Shown piece by piece: positions 6,101-9,253 of a stretch of DNA of 9,253 nt. The DNA is from Paraprevotella sp. GTDB taxonomy: Bacteria > Bacteroidota > Bacteroidia > Bacteroidales > Bacteroidaceae. The number at the start of each line of letters is the position of its first letter. The stretch's first letter is position 1. The notes beneath the pieces were generated by a model. That model did no database searches and had not been told where the DNA came from. It was given only the letters and a program-made list of their open reading frames with translations. Where the stretch lies: positions 1 to 9,253 of the forward strand of contig JAGBUF010000116.1 of assembly GCA_017630975.1 (NCBI GenBank), in the 5' to 3' direction. Both the position numbers and the translations under genes were made by a program.

Positions 6101-8199
6101 AGTTGGATAGTCTGACCATACCTCAGGGTATCACCTCTGTACCTTCATCGCTATGCCAAAATTGTTCATCCATGGTATACGTCGGATTCGCATCAGAAGT
6201 GACGGAAATAAACAGCCAGGCTTTTTCGGGTTGTATTTCATTGAAGGATATTGAACTGCCGGAGGGACTGAAGACCATCGCACACAGTGCCTTCTATTAC
6301 ACAGCGCTCAGCGACGTAAAATTGCCATCAACAATAACAAGCCTTGCAGCCAATTCATTTGGAAACTGCGACAACATCAGAACTTTCAGAGTCAATGAGG
6401 GATGTACGTCTATCTGTACAACAGGTTCACCTTCAGCATGGAATGGATGTGACAATCTGACGGTACTTTATCTGCCTTCCACCGTGACAAACATGTATTA
6501 CGCCACATTCACTGACATTCCTAATATCAAGGAGGTACACATCAAGGCGACAACTCCGCCGTCGCCTGCAGTGGGTAGTTATAATTTCGGAAAATCAGGT
6601 TGTACCTTGTATGTTCCGGAAGGCTGTGCTGCAACCTATAAGGCACACAACTACTGGAAGAACCGTTGGGATGTCATTGTAGAAGAGGCGTATGGACTGG
6701 CTTCCATCTCGGACGAAGAATGGAACATTCTGAAACAACTCCCCACCCTCACCGGTGGCGAGAACTGGACAAGAAAATGGGCGTTGGGTGCTACGAAAGC
6801 AGAAACAGAACTGCCCGAGGGAGTGACTGTCAGCAACGGACACGTAGTGAGCCTCAGCCTCTGTGGTAACAACCTCACGGGACGGATACCGTACTTTGTC
6901 TTCGGTATGCCTTATTTAAGAAGTCTTGACTTGTCGGGCAACCGACTCAGCGGTGACATTGGCGCTGACGATCCTACACAAATCGTTATCTGCGACTCAG
7001 TACGCATGCTGGACATTTCGAGCAACCAACTCACAGGCGACCTTTACGATGTGATGACATTTGCTCCGAATCTGACCATGTTGTATGCCAACAAGAACAA
7101 GATACGCGACATCAGTCAGCCATTACCTGTTTACACTCTTGAATACTATGGTCAGGACTTGACCGATAGCTATACGGTGAACTACTCAGAGTTCTTCAAC
7201 CTGAAAGGAGATGCTCAGACTGCTGTGCCTACTATCCTTACCTACAACAACAAACAGAACAGCACCGAGTCTGAGAATATAGACGACTACAACACTTATA
7301 TGTATGTTTATTTGTCGGATGTTGGTATCAAGACATCCGGAAACAACTGGTATATGACGTTGCACCAAAGACTGACAAGCAACAGCACTGCGAATTATTA
7401 CTCTTACGAATCATGGTGTGATGGGTGGTATACCTATCCGTCGGGTACAACCATGCCTGCCGGTATAGGAAGTTCTGATTGGGACGAACGTCACAAATTC
7501 AATATCGTGATGGACTATGCCATGGGTGATGTAAACTTTGATACTCAGGTGGACGTGTCGGACATGCAGAGGACACTGAACACCGCACTGGACGAAACTT
7601 ATTACAGCAGATATTCTCCTTTCAACTTCTACGCAGCAAACATTATCGCGACTGACGCTATCATCAACGTGCAGGATGTGGTGGCAAACATCAACCTCAT
7701 CCTCAACCAAGAAGTGCCGGTTGCCATGAAGCGCAACATGAAGCGCAACAGCGAAGAGGGACAAACGGCTGAAGCAGCGTTGTATGTGGAGAACGGACAA
7801 CTGATTTTGAACACATCGCGCCCCATCGCAGCCCTTGATATCTGCCTGACAGACCGCAATGTCAAATGGTCGTCTGCCATGAACCTGTTCAGCAAGTCTG
7901 AACGCAACGGACGCACCATCTTCTACTCTATGTTCGGAGATGAACTGCCTGCCGGTGTAACCGTACTGGCAGAGACCAACGGACAACTGACCAATGCCAT
8001 GCTTGTGGACCTTGATGCCAATAAGGTAGTCGTACGTTTGGAAAAGGGAGATCTGAACAGCATTGAGAATCTACCGATTGACACGAATCACAACGATGCC
8101 ATCTACGACATGCAGGGCCGCCGTTACGACAAGACAATGCGCCACCATTTGCAACCCGGCATCTACATCATCAATGGTAAAAAGGTGGCCATTCAATAA
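3166..8199 (+). CDS. Giant secreted BspA-type leucine-rich-repeat protein with dockerin-like module
   Basis: The product has 1677 residues. Residues 1-27 are a signal peptide ending AKA before Gln28. After a short N-terminal region (LTVTG-like TTLKVTGPLNGDDINRIR), residues about 110-1130 hold some 44 BspA-type (LRR_5) repeats, mostly 23 residues, of the form xAFxxCxxLxxIxLPxxLxxIGx. A cap segment follows (TLYVPEGCAATYK, WDVIVEE). Residues about 1185-1310 are a different, plant-type LRR block (GGENWTRKW, LCGNNLTGRIP, LDLSGNRLSGDI). Residues 1454-1515 are dockerin-like: the first loop GDVNFDTQVDVSD keeps Asp and Asn calcium ligands, the second (IIATDAIINVQD) is degenerate. Residues about 1537-1630 are beta-rich, cohesin-like at best, and 1645-1677 carry a sorting-like tail (DMQGRR, GIYIINGKKV). 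BspA relatives are surface adhesins binding host or bacterial partners; the ligand here cannot be predicted. The downstream gene begins 43 bp later with no terminator between. The repeat core is more AT-rich than either end. Confidence 0.95.
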   Translation: MKQKLRLCHWVILSVGMWFWMGIQAKAQESTFVFEATNAGDFAVAHSGTDFSTYEQTTLKVTGPLNGDDINRIRNAVSTHFTELDLGEAKITSEGQYTGNYNTYEMQEDTIGQYMFSRLANLNHIVFPAGLKCIGNYAFYCPSSPSCLLSVELPASVRSIGQMAFSYNRLTEGVTLNEGLEKIGSSAFAYSTLKSIEIPGSVTSADGALYSASSLTAVTIGMKKVPGNLISTSVSSGGSVVTAIFTEGVEEIGDELFYKSSTSYNPLSSVTFPSTLKKIGSKAFSHAGKLTDVVLPASLDTIGSGAFEYCKFTELQLPSGLKYIGEEAFSNSSLTQITIPNTVEYIGERAWYYCSNLTTITLSKSLENIPSQLFYNCRNLTTVNLGELTQLESIGANAFYNCTALTDIELPSNLSSIQSNAFYNCSNLTSIVIPDGVTLLGNGAFANCSSMEQVTLPSALNSISNNTFYSCSKLSSINLPENLTSIGSDAFSYTGLTSVDIPDNVTTIGNSAFANCSKLNSVDLPAGLQEILASTFYSCSSLSAIEIPASVTSIGNQAFQYCYKLLPTFASGSQLRSIGYNAFYNCYTMTGIALPNTVEEIGSSAFSACSALKTANLPTSLKAIPEGMFSSCSQLSNITIPASVKSLGANAFNGCSTITEMAIPEGITALPDGFFKNCYKLSSVTLPSTLTSIGNSTFIGCTALETIDLPDNLTTIGSNAFYGCSMLQELELSNNITSIGNSAFRGCSALVSIILSEGWTSIPNELFYGCTSLQHVTLPNGITALPAYLFYGCTSLQSVDMPDGIISFGSYCFSGCTSLRDFDLPSSLKTINDNVFQNCATLTRMNIPEGATNIGKSAFEGCINLTSATLPSTLTSIGTYTFSNCSALTKAQLPESIKTIPNNLFYNCKALKTVTAASDLTGVGYSAFHNCAALESFNIPATVTNIEGYAFYGCSSIYGLDLPVALTNLGQSAFFGCAKLDSLTIPQGITSVPSSLCQNCSSMVYVGFASEVTEINSQAFSGCISLKDIELPEGLKTIAHSAFYYTALSDVKLPSTITSLAANSFGNCDNIRTFRVNEGCTSICTTGSPSAWNGCDNLTVLYLPSTVTNMYYATFTDIPNIKEVHIKATTPPSPAVGSYNFGKSGCTLYVPEGCAATYKAHNYWKNRWDVIVEEAYGLASISDEEWNILKQLPTLTGGENWTRKWALGATKAETELPEGVTVSNGHVVSLSLCGNNLTGRIPYFVFGMPYLRSLDLSGNRLSGDIGADDPTQIVICDSVRMLDISSNQLTGDLYDVMTFAPNLTMLYANKNKIRDISQPLPVYTLEYYGQDLTDSYTVNYSEFFNLKGDAQTAVPTILTYNNKQNSTESENIDDYNTYMYVYLSDVGIKTSGNNWYMTLHQRLTSNSTANYYSYESWCDGWYTYPSGTTMPAGIGSSDWDERHKFNIVMDYAMGDVNFDTQVDVSDMQRTLNTALDETYYSRYSPFNFYAANIIATDAIINVQDVVANINLILNQEVPVAMKRNMKRNSEEGQTAEAALYVENGQLILNTSRPIAALDICLTDRNVKWSSAMNLFSKSERNGRTIFYSMFGDELPAGVTVLAETNGQLTNAMLVDLDANKVVVRLEKGDLNSIENLPIDTNHNDAIYDMQGRRYDKTMRHHLQPGIYIINGKKVAIQ
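4493..5549 (+). repeat. AT-rich core of the LRR array with near-identical duplicated units
   Basis: Two kinds of recent duplication are visible at DNA level. A 21-nt identical block occurs at 4493-4513 and 4697-4717, three repeats apart, and neighbouring protein repeats match as a three-repeat block (PDGV, AFANCS, LPSAL, TFYSCSKL versus PDNV, AFANCS, LPAGL, TFYSCSSL). A 19-nt identical block occurs at 5462-5480 and 5531-5549, exactly 69 bp (one repeat) apart. Degenerate 69-bp periodicity continues on both sides of the given limits, from about 3500 to 6550. Confidence 0.8.
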
Positions 8200-8242
8200 G
8201 TGCAGCCCACGATAACTGGAAAATAAAAACAAAACATACAAT

Positions 8243-9253
8243 ATGAAACAGTTCAAATTACTTAGGCTCATGGCAGTGATGTTGCTGCTGTCCCTGAACG
8301 CAACGGCGCAAGACGTGAACAAGTTCTACCCGGGCAACGTGAGTTGCATGAAGGGGTTGTCCATCGACTTGCCACTCTACATGGAGAACACGAACCCGAA
8401 CATCGTGGCACTGCAGTTTGACATTGTCACCCCGCAAGGAGCAACGTTGTCCACTTCAAGTTCGGAGAACAAGGTGGATGCCACACGTGCTGTAGACCAC
8501 CGCATCAATATCCGGAAACTGTCAAGTTCCGGCGACAACCGCTATCGTCTCATTCTGCTCTCGCCCACCAACAAACCTTTCAGGGCCAACAAGGGCGTAT
8601 TGGGAACAGTGAAGATGACGATTGCCGACGCAGCGGCATTGGAGGAAGAACAGACCTATCCGCTCACCGTATCAAGCGTCATCCTCAGCGACTCGCTGGG
8701 TAACAACGTGATGACCGCCTACGAAAGCGGCTCTTTGAGCATTGGTGCCAACCCCGACTTCGTGGTGGAAAACGTACGCCTCACCGGCAATACTACCGTC
8801 AATCCGAAGGACTCCATCGCTATTGCATGGAGCATCAGAAACAGCGGTTCGGCAGCCGCCAATGGGGGATTCCGTGAGAGCATCAGTCTGGTATCCAACG
8901 CTACCGGCGAACTGATCAATCTGGGTACGGTGTACCACAACAATGTGATACTCGCAAGTGGTGCGACACATGAGGTGACGTCAAAATTCTTCGTGCCCCG
9001 CATCGTGGGACTGGACGGATTATTCCGCATCAAGGTGACACTCACCCCCAACAGCGATTCAGGTGAGCGCAAAGAGTATCAATCCAACAACACCACCCTC
9101 AGCAGCGAGTCCGAGAACTACACGATGAACAAGGTGCTGTACCTCACTCAACGCGATGCCATCACCGAAACTGATGCCTCCAGCCGCTATGCCTATTATG
9201 TGGAGCGAAGCGGTAGTCGCGCAGAGGAGATGACATTCCCCGTCACATTGACA
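8243..9253 (+). CDS. Secreted cohesin-like and CARDB-domain protein, C-terminus outside window
   Basis: The first 337 codons are present and the frame stays open to the right edge. Residues 1-22 are a signal peptide (KQFKLLR, long Leu/Met core, ATA before Gln23). Residues about 27-168 look like a cohesin-like beta-sandwich: a front strand with LSIDLPLYMEN, VALQFDIVTPQG, then RLILLSPTNKPF, GVLGTVKMTIAD and a closing strand near SLSIG. Residues about 171-288 fit a CARDB adhesion module (PDFVVENVRLTG, IAWSIRNSGSAAA, LFRIKVTLTPN, SNNTTL). The last visible part (YYVERSGSRAEEMTFPVTLT) resembles the start of a Calx-beta or related beta domain, but this is tentative. The ATG follows an A-rich leader without a Shine-Dalgarno sequence. 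The 43-bp gap after the LRR gene, same orientation and no terminator, argue for co-transcription. Function is likely extracellular binding or scaffolding; a catalytic domain could still lie beyond the window. Confidence 0.88.
   Translation, partial: MKQFKLLRLMAVMLLLSLNATAQDVNKFYPGNVSCMKGLSIDLPLYMENTNPNIVALQFDIVTPQGATLSTSSSENKVDATRAVDHRINIRKLSSSGDNRYRLILLSPTNKPFRANKGVLGTVKMTIADAAALEEEQTYPLTVSSVILSDSLGNNVMTAYESGSLSIGANPDFVVENVRLTGNTTVNPKDSIAIAWSIRNSGSAAANGGFRESISLVSNATGELINLGTVYHNNVILASGATHEVTSKFFVPRIVGLDGLFRIKVTLTPNSDSGERKEYQSNNTTLSSESENYTMNKVLYLTQRDAITETDASSRYAYYVERSGSRAEEMTFPVTLT

Noticed and set aside
3496..6560. Tandem repeat as a CRISPR array or DNA satellite
   Set aside because: The 69-bp period is in frame, degenerate at DNA level and conserved at protein level as LRR units; there are no constant repeats with unique spacers.
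7411..7986. Long open frame on the minus strand (191 codons) within the LRR gene
   Set aside because: It is antisense to a well-supported coding region with clear dockerin-like and beta-rich segments, has no recognisable domain, and its Cys/His/Arg-rich composition is that of a reverse-frame shadow.
8200..8242. Possible terminator or promoter between the LRR gene and the cohesin-like gene
   Set aside because: No hairpin with a U-run and no TTTG/TAnnTTTG pair is present in these 43 bases; read-through is the simpler reading.

Overview
The window looks like chromosomal DNA from a Bacteroidales member (Bacteroides, Phocaeicola, Prevotella or a close relative). The evidence is the BspA-type leucine-rich-repeat surface protein, the GRR...GIYIINGKKV-style C-terminal tail, start codons preceded by A-rich leaders instead of Shine-Dalgarno sequences, and promoter candidates of the Bacteroides type (TTTG / TAnnTTTG). 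The species cannot be fixed from the sequence alone. No RNA gene, insertion sequence, CRISPR array or integration site was found, and no gene-free stretch exceeds about 250 bp.

Layout. (1) 1-1002, minus strand: the first 334 codons of a secreted LamG (concanavalin-like) protein followed by an atrophied bacterial Ig-like segment; it runs off the left edge and is probably the front end of a multidomain glycan-active protein. (2) 1003-1138: a divergent intergenic region with promoter candidates in both directions. (3) 1139-1672, plus strand: a small lipoprotein of unknown function. (4) 1679-1711: a strong hairpin flanked by an A-run and a T-run, placed as a shared terminator for two convergent units. 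(5) 1727-2918, minus strand: a two-gene operon, mtnN (MTA/SAH nucleosidase) then luxS (S-ribosylhomocysteine lyase), which together turn S-adenosylhomocysteine into adenine, homocysteine and the AI-2 precursor. (6) 2919-3165: a second divergent intergenic region with a perfect TATCTTTG -7 box for mtnN, a C8 tract and a small stem-loop ahead of the next gene. (7) 3166-8199, plus strand: a 1677-residue secreted protein with about 44 BspA-type repeats, a short plant-type LRR block, a dockerin-like module, a beta-rich segment and a sorting-like tail. (8) 8243 to the right edge, plus strand: the first 337 codons of a secreted protein with a cohesin-like domain and a CARDB domain, probably co-transcribed with the LRR gene.

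How the parts work together. mtnN-luxS is a housekeeping activated-methyl-cycle unit and is well supported. The right half is a surface-protein operon in which a dockerin-like module on the giant LRR protein is followed by a cohesin-like domain on the next secreted protein; whether these bind each other is the most interesting open question here. The giant gene is also compositionally mosaic, with an AT-rich, internally duplicated repeat core between GC-richer ends, which suggests expansion of the repeat array. The novel element, if there is one, lies in this surface operon; I see no defence system, toxin-antitoxin pair or mobile element.
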